Shown here: positions 31,607-39,497 of the stretch, in pieces | Position numbering within the stretch: position 1 is the first letter of the stretch | Layout of the letters: each line of letters begins with the position of its first letter | NCBI GenBank assembly: GCA_041395205.1 | Contig: JAWLAZ010000002.1 | Location: 124,001 to 188,000 of the forward strand | DNA length: 64,000 bases | Direction of reading: 5' to 3' | Source: JAHEFU01 sp041395205 | Lineage (GTDB): Bacteria > 4484-113 > JAFGCY01 | Made by a program: the position numbers and the translations under genes | The notes under the pieces: generated by a model | What the model was told of the DNA's origin: nothing | What the model saw: only the letters and a program-made list of their open reading frames with translations | The model's database searches: none

Positions 31607-32842
31607 ATGGGATTTCCACGACTGCTGATGAGTCTCTGCGCCTGTCTGACAGGACTGGCACTCTGCGCCTGCCCTGCACGGAATGGATCCGGCAGGCTCG
31701 AAGTGCTGTATCAGGCACCGGAGGGCCGGGAATGGCGCGGCTGCTACCCCTATCCCGGCGGCGGCTTCCTGCTGTGCCGCGAGGACCGCGTGCAGCATGG
31801 CAGCATTTCGCGCCTGGATGAGGCAGGCAAGGAGATCTGGCACTGCGGACTGACGGCCACGGCGGAACTGCAGGTGCTGCACATTGACGACGCGGGCTCC
31901 ATCTACGTGACATCCGGCGAGCATGGCCTGGAGGTGATCAGTGCGGAGGGCGGGAAGCTGTGGTCGGCACTGCACCTCCTGCCGACGCCGGAGCCGGACT
32001 GGCTGGGAGCAGCCGCTGAGCCGAAGTTCATGATCTGCGCCGATGAACTGCAGTGCCGGGATGCCAGCGGCAAGCTGCTCTGGACCCAGGAACACAAGGG
32101 CCACAGCAGGCATCTGGCGGTTGACAGGCAGGCCGATGGCTCTGTGAGACTGTACTATTCAGGTACGGAGCAACGCCCGGATGCCGCGGATGGCAACGTG
32201 GAGATCGTGCACCTGCTGCTGGACGGCGATGGCAACATCCTGGATTCCGGCAGCCGCTTTCAATCCGAAGGCCGCTGGAGTTTCAGCTATACGGGGCGTT
32301 TCCGCCTGCCTGGTGACGGACGGGTGTTCATGCTGCGTGACAACATGGTGTTCGAGCTGTTGCCTGGTGAGGGAATGCAGGTCTTCATCCAGCTCAGTGA
32401 CAATGAGGAGTACAAGCGGATGTTCCTTGAAGGCGACATGTATCTCACGCCGGAGGGCAACTACCTGTTCGCCACCAACAACTGCAGCTTGCAGACCAGC
32501 AGCCTTGATCTGCTGGAGTACAGCCCGCAAGGCGAGCTGCTGCATGCCCACATCCTGCATACCTGGGACATCGGCAGTGAAGCCGGTGTGGCCCTGGACG
32601 GCCTCGCTTACTACGACATGTACAGCCGGCTGTGCTACTTCTATGTCGAGGCATCCCTGCATGCCATGCGTGGCAGCATCCGCGTGACGGACCTAACCGG
32701 CAAGGTGCTTGCCGAATATCCCGCCGGGAAGCTGCCCATCACCCGCTTCTTCCGTGAGGACAGCGGCACCATCGTTGCTCAGCGCCTGGATGGCACGCTG
32801 CTGAGGATCCCGCGTCCGGAGCCGGCGGAAGTTAACGATTGA
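31607..32842 (+). CDS. Lipoprotein with PQQ-like beta-propeller, paralog A
   Basis: This 411-aa lipoprotein has lipobox ALCAC. The body consists of repeated 'G(K)xxW...' units ('LDEAGKEIWHCGL', 'SAEGGKLWSAL', 'RDASGKLLWTQEH'), the pattern of PQQ-like/quinoprotein beta-propeller blades. It aligns along its length with the next gene, so the two are a tandem duplication. Function unknown; BamB-like scaffolds and electron-transfer roles are both possible. Start ATG 31607 with GGAAGGA upstream. It is on the same strand 33 bp after the dehydrogenase gene. Confidence 0.8.
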   Translation: MGFPRLLMSLCACLTGLALCACPARNGSGRLEVLYQAPEGREWRGCYPYPGGGFLLCREDRVQHGSISRLDEAGKEIWHCGLTATAELQVLHIDDAGSIYVTSGEHGLEVISAEGGKLWSALHLLPTPEPDWLGAAAEPKFMICADELQCRDASGKLLWTQEHKGHSRHLAVDRQADGSVRLYYSGTEQRPDAADGNVEIVHLLLDGDGNILDSGSRFQSEGRWSFSYTGRFRLPGDGRVFMLRDNMVFELLPGEGMQVFIQLSDNEEYKRMFLEGDMYLTPEGNYLFATNNCSLQTSSLDLLEYSPQGELLHAHILHTWDIGSEAGVALDGLAYYDMYSRLCYFYVEASLHAMRGSIRVTDLTGKVLAEYPAGKLPITRFFREDSGTIVAQRLDGTLLRIPRPEPAEVND

Positions 32843-32854
32843 TTCCACCGGTGC

Positions 32855-32860
32855 TAGGAT
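32855..32860 (+). promoter_or_regulatory. -10 element TAGGAT, six bases before paralog B ATG
   Basis: TAGGAT plus CAGCGC plus ATG at 32867 predicts a leaderless transcript, so the second paralog may have its own promoter. Confidence 0.45.
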
Positions 32861-32866
32861 CAGCGC

Positions 32867-34105
32867 ATGCGCTGCTATTCCTGCCTTGCTTATCTGCTGC
32901 TGCTGCCGCTGCTGAGCGGCTGTCCCACTGACAAAAGCGGCAAGCCGCCCGCCGCCCGCCGCGCCACGGAAGCGCTGTCTCCCGAGATCAAGGTGGTGCT
33001 CGATCTGGCCTACGAGGAGGGCCGCAACAACAACAGCTTCCCCCACCCCTCCGGCGGGTTCATCGTCTGCAGCGCAGGGGGCGGCCTGCAGGCTGCCGTG
33101 GCCCGCCGCGACGAAACCGGAAAGGTACTCTGGACCTGCGGCGTGGAGGGCAACATGGCCACCGCGCTGCTGCACGTTGACGACGCCGGCAGGATCTACG
33201 TGATTTCCGAGACTGAGGAACTGTTCGTGATCTCGGAGGAAGGCGAGCTGCTGTGGAGCATGCCGAAGATCCGCCACTGGCCCACCCCGGACAACTTCGG
33301 CAATGGAGATGACAACATCTACCTGCTGATCAATGAGGAACTGAAGTGCCTGGACCGGAACGGCAAGGTGATCTGGAACCGGACCAGGCTCGGCCGCTCC
33401 CAGACCCTGCTCGTTGACAGGCAGGAGCGGGAGAAGCCCCTGCTCTACTATGCCGCACTGGAACCGACGCAGGACATCCGCTACGGCGGGCGGCTGATCA
33501 TCCGGATGTGCATGGACAGCCAGGGCGAGGGGATCTGGCGCAGGCAGCAGAAGGTGCGTGAGACCGCCTACACGAGCTTCTTCCCCGGGGCACTGGCCAT
33601 GCTCGAGGACCGCAGCCTCGTAGTCCTGCTGAGCGATTCCGTGTTCAGCCTGGATGGCAAGGGCGAGGCCACGGCCCTGCTGGATGAGGAGGAACCGGCC
33701 GCTGAGGGTGCCGCTTCCCTCGTCGGCGCGGAGGCCCACCGCCTGGAGAATGGCAACATCCTGATCTGCAACAACAACCAGCGCCTGCGCAGCGGGGCGA
33801 TGCGCATCCTCGAGCTCAGCCCGGCAGGAGAGAAGCTCAGCGACGTGACAATCGACGGCACCAGCGCCGGCTTCCTGAACAGCGGCGTCGGCAGTGCCTG
33901 GTATGACCTGCAGAGCGACCGGGTCTACCTGTTCCTGGAACGTGTGCAGGGCATCGGCAAGGGCCGGATCGCCGTGCTGGACCGCAAAGGCACGAAGCTC
34001 GCGGAATATGAAAGCGGCTTCGGTTACATCACCTTCTTCCAGAAGCGCAGTGACGGCCGGGTCCTGGCTCATCGCGAGGGTGGCGACCTGCTGCTGCTTC
34101 CCTAG
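32867..34105 (+). CDS. Lipoprotein with PQQ-like beta-propeller, paralog B
   Basis: This 412-aa lipoprotein has lipobox LLSGC. It shares the order of its upstream paralog: a 'YEEGRNNNSFPHPSGGFIVCS' opening (compare 'REWRGCYPYPGGGFLLC'), then 'RRDETGKVLWTCG', 'HVDDAGRIYVIS' (compare 'HIDDAGSIYVTS') and 'EEGELLWSM', with a late 'LDRKGTKLAEYESGFGYITFF' (compare 'TDLTGKVLAEYPAG'). This supports duplication followed by clear divergence. Beta-propeller fold inferred. Start ATG 32867. It is convergent with the PKD giant, with a terminator between. Confidence 0.8.
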   Translation: MRCYSCLAYLLLLPLLSGCPTDKSGKPPAARRATEALSPEIKVVLDLAYEEGRNNNSFPHPSGGFIVCSAGGGLQAAVARRDETGKVLWTCGVEGNMATALLHVDDAGRIYVISETEELFVISEEGELLWSMPKIRHWPTPDNFGNGDDNIYLLINEELKCLDRNGKVIWNRTRLGRSQTLLVDRQEREKPLLYYAALEPTQDIRYGGRLIIRMCMDSQGEGIWRRQQKVRETAYTSFFPGALAMLEDRSLVVLLSDSVFSLDGKGEATALLDEEEPAAEGAASLVGAEAHRLENGNILICNNNQRLRSGAMRILELSPAGEKLSDVTIDGTSAGFLNSGVGSAWYDLQSDRVYLFLERVQGIGKGRIAVLDRKGTKLAEYESGFGYITFFQKRSDGRVLAHREGGDLLLLP

Positions 34106-34115
34106 AAAACGAAAC

Positions 34116-34137
34116 GGGCCGCCCTGCAGGGCGGCCC
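34116..34137 (-). terminator. Terminator of the PKD lipoprotein gene (convergent junction)
   Basis: GGGCCGCCC and GGGCGGCCC form a 9-bp stem around TGCA. On the minus strand it is followed by GTTTCGTTTTC. It lies between the two convergent stops at 34105 and 34162. Confidence 0.85.
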
Positions 34138-34161
34138 AGTGCTGATGCTTCAGCGGAGTGA

Positions 34162-37100
34162 CTACGGCGCGGGCACGTAGATCGCAATCTTCAGCTGCGA
34201 ATTCGTGACGTCGTAGTAGGCGATCACCGGGCTGCCGTTGAGCAGGGTCATGTTGGCGAACTTGCCGACATCACCGGTGGAGTCAAGCACTGCGGTGTTC
34301 CAGCTCGTGCCGGTTGCATCCGTGGCCGTGGCGAACTTCAGATCACCGTTGCCACCGTCGTAGTAGGCGATCACGGGCACGCCGTCAACCACGGAGAGGG
34401 TCGTCCACTGGCCGTTGCCGGTACCGGAATCGATCACCACGGGGGTGTTCCAGCCCGCGCCGTTGGCGTCGGAAGCACGGCTGTAGCGCAGCTGGTTGAG
34501 GGCGAAGGCCTGGTAGCTGGCCGCCGGGTTGCCGGAGACAGTGTGCAGGCTCGGGTAGCGGCCGCCGGCCGTGGGAGCATCAACCGTCACGCTGCTGCCC
34601 CAGCTGGAGCCGCCGACGTTGGAGCTGCGCACGAACTTCAGGCCGGTATTGGTGCCGACGTAGTTGAAGAGGATGCCCGGGTTGCCGTTGATCACGGCGA
34701 GATCGGTGAACTCCATCTCCTCACTGCCGATCGCGGGATCGACATCAAGCGGAGTGCCCCAGCTCGTACCGTTGGCAGTGGTTGCTCCCACGAAGCGCAG
34801 CTTGTCCTGGCCGGACTTGATGCCGGAAGCAGCAGGCTTGCCGTCAACGAAGGCCAGCGAGGTGAAGGCACCGGCACCGCCGCCGCCGTCGATCTCGATG
34901 GAGTTGGCCCACCATGTGCTGCCGTCCGTGGCGGTCGCCTGGATGTAATCGAGCTTGCTCTGGGCACGCTTGAAGGTGATGCCCGGGAAGCCGCCGATGT
35001 CAGCCAGGGTGCAGTCATTGCCGACCTGGCCGGTGGTCTGCACCGCGATCGGTGTACCCCAGTTGTAGCCGGTGTTATCCGTCGTGCGCACGAAATACAG
35101 ATCGTTGCCGGAGGCATCCTTGTAAGCCAGGCCGAGGCGGGCATTGGCACCCGAGTCAAAGCTGGCGATGGAGACCTTGCTGTCGAGGCTGACGTTCAGG
35201 ATCACGTTGCCAGTGCTCCAGCCGCTGGTCACGTCCACATTCACGCTGGCGGTGTCCGTCAGGCCGTCGTCATCGGTGACGCGCACGCTGATCGTCTTCA
35301 CGCCCGGCGCGATGTAGGTCGAACCGGTGTTCGGAGTGCTGCCGGTGCTGGTCTCGAAGCTGCCGTTGAAGTCCAGATCCCACTCGTAGAGCGTGATGCT
35401 GCCATCGGGGTCGGAACTGCCACTGGCATCGAAGCTCACGACCAGCGGTGCGGGACCGCTGTTCGGGGTGGCGGTGATGTCAGCCAGCGGGGGCTCCTGG
35501 GCATCGATGCCCGTACCGCCTCCGTCACTGAGGTGCGCCACATCAGTTGCGCCATCATTGTCGGTGACGCGCACCGCGGCATCGAAGCTGCCGCCGACGG
35601 TGTACTCGAAGGAGGTCGTCGGGCTGGTGCCGGAGTTCTCGTCCCAGATGCCGTCGCCGTCGAAGTCCCACTCATAGCTGACGATCGTGCCGTCACTGTC
35701 AGTGGAGGCGCTGGCGTCGAAGTTGACGGTCAGCGGCAGAGCACCTGAGAGCGGGCTGGCGGAGATCGCGGCGACCGGCGGGTCGTTGATGTCGATGCCG
35801 GTGCCGAGGCCGTTCTCGCTCAGGCTCTCGGTGTCGGTCGCGCCGTCATCATCGGTGACGCGCACCACGGCGTCAAAGACACCGGCGGTGGTGTACTCGA
35901 AGGAAGTGGTGGCAGTGGTACCGGTGTTGAGGTCCCAGTTGCCATCGCCGTCAAAGTCCCACTCGTAGCTGACGATCGTGCCGTCGCTGTCGGTGGAGCC
36001 GCTGGCGTCGAAGTTGACGGTCAGCGGCAGGGTGCCGGAGAGCGGGCTGGCGGTGATGTCGGCCACGGGCGGGTCGTTGGCACCGATGGTGCCGCCGCCG
36101 TTGTCACTGAGATGTGCAATGTCGGTCGCGCCGTCGTCATCCGTGACACGTACCGCCGGGTCGAAGTCACCGGAGGTGGTGTACTCGAAGGAGGTGGTGC
36201 CGGTGCTGCCGGTATTGGCATCCCAGCTGCCGTCGCCATCGAAGTCCCATTCGTAAGTGACGATCGTGCCGTCACTGTCGGTGGAGCCGCTGGCATCAAA
36301 GTTGACGGTCAGCGGCAGCGCTCCTGACAGCGGGCTGGCCGTGATGTCGGCGACGGGCGGATCATTGATGTCGATGCCGCTGCCGAGGCCGTTCTCGCTC
36401 AGGCTCTCGGTGTCGGTTGCGCCAAGGTCGTCAGTGACGCGCACCACGGCGTCAAACACGCCGGCGGTGGTGTACTCGAAGGAGGTGGTCGCCGTGGAAC
36501 CGGTGTCGAGGTCCCAGCTGCCGTCACCGTCGAAGTCCCACTCGTACTTGACGATCGTGCCGTCGCTGTCAGTGGAGGCGCTGGCATCAAAGCTGACGGT
36601 CAGCGGCAGGGTGCCGGACAGCGGGCTGCCGGTGATGTCAGCCACCGGCGGATCATTGAGGTCGATGATGCCGCCGCCGTTCTCGCTGAGATGCGCGATG
36701 CCGGTGGCGCCGTCGTCATCGGTGACACGCACGGCCGGGTCGAAGTTGCCGGCGGTGGTGTACTCGAAGGAGGTGGTGGCGGTGGTACCCGTGTCCAGGT
36801 CCCAGCTGCCGTCACCGTCGAAGTCCCACTCGAACTTGACGATCGTGCCGTCGCTGTCGGAGGAAGCGCTGGCATCGAAGTCCACGGTCAGGGGCAGCGT
36901 GCCGGAGAGCGGGCTGCCGGTGATCACCGCGGTCGGGGCGGCGTTGATGGTGATCGTGCCGCCACCGTTCTCGGAGAGGCTGGCGACATCGGAGGCACCG
37001 TCGTCATCGGTGACGCGCACTGCCGGATCGAAGCTGCCGCTCGTGGTGTACTCGAAGGAGGTGGTGGCGGTGGTACCAGTGTCCAGGTCCCAGCTGCCAT

Positions 37101-39180
37101 CGCCGTCGAAGTCCCACTCGTAGCTGACGATCGTGCCGTCCACGTCGCTGGAGGCGCTGGCATCGAAGTTGATTGTCAGGGGCAGGTTGCCGCTGAGGGT
37201 ATCAGCGCTGATCGCCGCCGAGGGGGCGATGTTGACGGTGATGCCACCGCCGACGGTCTCGCTGATGCTGGCGGTGTCGGTGGCACCCTTGTTGTCAGTG
37301 ACACGCACGGCCGGGTCGAAGGTCCCGCCAGCGGTGTATGTGAAGCTGGTGGTCGCAGTGGTGCCGGTGCTGCTCTCGAAGGTGCCGTCACCCTCGAAGT
37401 CCCACTCGTAGAGCACGATGCTGCCATCGAGATCGGAGGAACCGCTGGCGTCGAAGTTGACGGTCAGGGGCAGCGTGCCGCTCAGGGTGTCGGCGGCGAT
37501 GTCGGCCACGGGCGCGCGGTTGACATCGAGGGTGCTGCCGCCGCTCTCGGTGAGACTGGCGGTGTCCACGGCGCCGTCGTCATCGGTGACGCGCACCACG
37601 GGGTCATAGGTCCCGGCGTTGCTGTAGACGAAGCCGGCGCTGGGGCTGGTGCCCGTGTTGCTGTCGAAGGTGCCGTCGCCGTCGAAGTCCCACTCGTAGA
37701 GCACGATCGTACCGTCGGTGTCGAAGGAAGCGCTGGCATCGAAGTTCACGGCCAGCGGCAGCTCACCGGAGCTGACGTCAGCGGAGATGGAGGCCGTGGG
37801 GGCCAGGTTGGCCTGCTCGGTCGGGGTGATGCCGACGCTCGCGCTGGACTTCAGGTTGAAGCTGTTGCTCACACGCACGCTGACATTCACGAGGCCGGTG
37901 GCGTTGTAGGTGAACTGCGCGGTGCTGCTGCCCTGCGCCAGGTCCTCACCGTTGTCAGCCTCATTGAAGGTGCCGTCGCCGTCCAGGTCCCACTCGTAGT
38001 CAACGATGCTGCTGGAGGGAGCCACGGAGGCGGAAGCATCGAAGTTGACCGTGAGCGGCACTTCGCCGGTGGTCACATCAGCCTGCAGGTCAGCCGTGGG
38101 CAGGGGAATGCCGACGGCGCCGTAGGCGGCGATGTTGGAGGGGGTACCCTCGAGGAAGTTGTCGGTCGGACGCACCCAGTAGTAGGCATCGGGGTCAGTC
38201 GTGCCGACGTCGAAGGCGAAGCGCAGGCGCTCGGTGAAGCGGCTGCCGCTGGCCTCCTCGTACAGGACCTGGCCCACGCGGCTGATGGTGCTCGGGGCAT
38301 CATTGGCAGCCGGGTAGTCATTCTGGTCGAGGGTCTTGTAGACGTTGTAGGCCAGCACGCGGTTGCGGAAGTTCACACCGATCGGGGTGATGTCCGCGAT
38401 GTTGATCTCATCGTTGCCGTCGCCGTCAATCACATCGTCAATGTCGAAGTAGCTGAACGGTCCGCCCTTGAGCAGGCGGGTGGCGATCGGGGTCAGATCC
38501 GCGACGTTGGTCTCGAGGTTCTGGTCGTAGTCACCGACGCTGGCATACCCCCAGCTCAGCTGGTGGTTCTCCTCGTCGGCGATCAGCACCGCGGCACTGC
38601 CGGCGGTCGTCGGCGTGGTGCGGGTGCCGCGCAGCAGGGTCGCGGGCTCGCGCATGAAGCGCAGCTCGGCGAGGGTGGCACTGCCGCTGAAGCCATCCTG
38701 GTTGAGGGGATCGATCAGCACCTGGCCATGCTGCACCAGACCGCGGGTCTGCATGAAGGTCGCGGTGAGCATGTCCTCGGGCTGTCCGAAGCGGGAAGCC
38801 ACGTCCACCCCGATCGGGGAGAACTCATTGGCATCATAGAGCACCTGGAAGTACAGCGCACGAAGCTGTTCGGCGTTCTCAGCATTGATCCTGAGCGTCA
38901 CAGTGGCGCTTCCCTCGACGACTTCCATGCTCAGGTCGGCATGGTCCTCTTCGCTCAGGAAGCTTTCAGGCAGGACGGAGAATTCGAAGTCACTGACTTC
39001 CTTCTCGGCCTCGCCAACGGGCAGGGAGACGGAAGGGCTCGAATTCAGGGCCGGAGCATTCGTGGTGTTCTCAACCACAGGTGCCAGCCCGTTGTTCACT
39101 CCCCCGCCGCCGCCGCAGCCTGCCACCACTGAAATGATCAGGGCAGCACAAAGACTACGCGTAAGCGCATCCAGTTTCAT
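34162..39180 (-). CDS. Giant surface lipoprotein: dockerin-like pair, ten PKD domains, C-terminal propeller-like repeats
   Basis: This 1672-aa lipoprotein has lipobox VAGC followed by a glycine run. A cohesin-like strand region (about 75-180; 'LRALYFQVLYDANEFSPIGVD') precedes a dockerin-like pair of calcium loops (about 212-270; DYDQNLETNVADLTPIA and DGDGNDEINIADITPIG). A short FN3-like segment follows. Ten PKD domains span about 359-1320, each with 'PLTVNFDASxSxDxDG', 'YEWDFDGDG' and 'RVTDDDG'. The last 350 residues hold about six repeats of 'GxPxxxYxxxxxxLxFxRAxxxxGxxW', like sialidase/BNR propeller blades. It is probably an adhesive outer-surface or polysaccharide-binding protein. Start has GAGGA upstream; terminator at 34116-34137. 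Confidence 0.93.
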   Translation of the reverse strand: MKLDALTRSLCAALIISVVAGCGGGGGVNNGLAPVVENTTNAPALNSSPSVSLPVGEAEKEVSDFEFSVLPESFLSEEDHADLSMEVVEGSATVTLRINAENAEQLRALYFQVLYDANEFSPIGVDVASRFGQPEDMLTATFMQTRGLVQHGQVLIDPLNQDGFSGSATLAELRFMREPATLLRGTRTTPTTAGSAAVLIADEENHQLSWGYASVGDYDQNLETNVADLTPIATRLLKGGPFSYFDIDDVIDGDGNDEINIADITPIGVNFRNRVLAYNVYKTLDQNDYPAANDAPSTISRVGQVLYEEASGSRFTERLRFAFDVGTTDPDAYYWVRPTDNFLEGTPSNIAAYGAVGIPLPTADLQADVTTGEVPLTVNFDASASVAPSSSIVDYEWDLDGDGTFNEADNGEDLAQGSSTAQFTYNATGLVNVSVRVSNSFNLKSSASVGITPTEQANLAPTASISADVSSGELPLAVNFDASASFDTDGTIVLYEWDFDGDGTFDSNTGTSPSAGFVYSNAGTYDPVVRVTDDDGAVDTASLTESGGSTLDVNRAPVADIAADTLSGTLPLTVNFDASGSSDLDGSIVLYEWDFEGDGTFESSTGTTATTSFTYTAGGTFDPAVRVTDNKGATDTASISETVGGGITVNIAPSAAISADTLSGNLPLTINFDASASSDVDGTIVSYEWDFDGDGSWDLDTGTTATTSFEYTTSGSFDPAVRVTDDDGASDVASLSENGGGTITINAAPTAVITGSPLSGTLPLTVDFDASASSDSDGTIVKFEWDFDGDGSWDLDTGTTATTSFEYTTAGNFDPAVRVTDDDGATGIAHLSENGGGIIDLNDPPVADITGSPLSGTLPLTVSFDASASTDSDGTIVKYEWDFDGDGSWDLDTGSTATTSFEYTTAGVFDAVVRVTDDLGATDTESLSENGLGSGIDINDPPVADITASPLSGALPLTVNFDASGSTDSDGTIVTYEWDFDGDGSWDANTGSTGTTSFEYTTSGDFDPAVRVTDDDGATDIAHLSDNGGGTIGANDPPVADITASPLSGTLPLTVNFDASGSTDSDGTIVSYEWDFDGDGNWDLNTGTTATTSFEYTTAGVFDAVVRVTDDDGATDTESLSENGLGTGIDINDPPVAAISASPLSGALPLTVNFDASASTDSDGTIVSYEWDFDGDGIWDENSGTSPTTSFEYTVGGSFDAAVRVTDNDGATDVAHLSDGGGTGIDAQEPPLADITATPNSGPAPLVVSFDASGSSDPDGSITLYEWDLDFNGSFETSTGSTPNTGSTYIAPGVKTISVRVTDDDGLTDTASVNVDVTSGWSTGNVILNVSLDSKVSIASFDSGANARLGLAYKDASGNDLYFVRTTDNTGYNWGTPIAVQTTGQVGNDCTLADIGGFPGITFKRAQSKLDYIQATATDGSTWWANSIEIDGGGGAGAFTSLAFVDGKPAASGIKSGQDKLRFVGATTANGTSWGTPLDVDPAIGSEEMEFTDLAVINGNPGILFNYVGTNTGLKFVRSSNVGGSSWGSSVTVDAPTAGGRYPSLHTVSGNPAASYQAFALNQLRYSRASDANGAGWNTPVVIDSGTGNGQWTTLSVVDGVPVIAYYDGGNGDLKFATATDATGTSWNTAVLDSTGDVGKFANMTLLNGSPVIAYYDVTNSQLKIAIYVPAP
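35492..38099 (-). repeat. Tandem PKD-encoding repeat, about 288-bp period, ten units
   Basis: Repeat starts on the plus coordinates are near 38099, 37800, 37515, 37227, 36939, 36648, 36358, 36071, 35783 and 35492, so the period is 287-291 bp for most units. Units 5-9 are the most similar and alternate between two versions at the domain end. Confidence 0.9.
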
Positions 39181-39497
39181 GAGTCAGTCCTCACAACCAC
39201 ATGGTGTAATTTCTTGGGCTGAATTGAATATTAGAAACTAAATATCAGCCAAATCAAATCGTCTTCCAGGCAGGACGATTCGTCTCATTTTCCCGCAGGA
39301 AATCGCTTTGTAAACCCTCCTTAATCCGAGTTTAATTAACTCAGGGAAAAATTGGCAAATTCCATACGGCAAGTCAGCTATTCGATGCAGAGGCTTCATG
39401 CAGGTTACAGACCGGTTCATGCTGAGTCCTGAAAAGGGGACCCTTGCAGTCTCAATTCGTATTGCCGGTCTGTCACTGCCTGTATAATTCAGGCGCC
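39181..39497. promoter_or_regulatory. AT-rich divergent regulatory region (PKD lipoprotein / glmU)
   Basis: No convincing gene. Contents: TAATAT (minus, 39228-39233) before the PKD gene; TTAA-N7-TTAA (39321-39335) overlapping the palindrome GAGTTTAATTAACTC (39328-39342); and TATAAT (39483-39488) before glmU. Read on the minus strand, the palindrome matches 12 of 15 bases of one in the response-regulator leader at 25315-25329. Confidence 0.55.
39483..39488 (+). promoter_or_regulatory. -10 element TATAAT, nine bases before glmU ATG
   Basis: A consensus TATAAT sits nine bases before ATG 39498, so the leader is at most a few bases. A -35-like TTGCCG is at 39462-39467. Confidence 0.55.

Noticed and set aside
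35393..38099. Regular 288-bp repeats considered as a CRISPR-like or satellite array
   Set aside because: The repeats are in frame and encode PKD domains with all expected motifs.
36691..39132. 813-codon plus-strand frame antisense to the PKD gene
   Set aside because: It is a by-product of the repetitive GC-rich codons of the PKD repeats; its product is Gly/Val/Ala/Asp-rich with no domain logic.
39238..39420. 60-codon minus-strand frame upstream of the PKD gene
   Set aside because: It lies in AT-rich regulatory DNA with operator-like repeats, has no ribosome site, and shows no domain.
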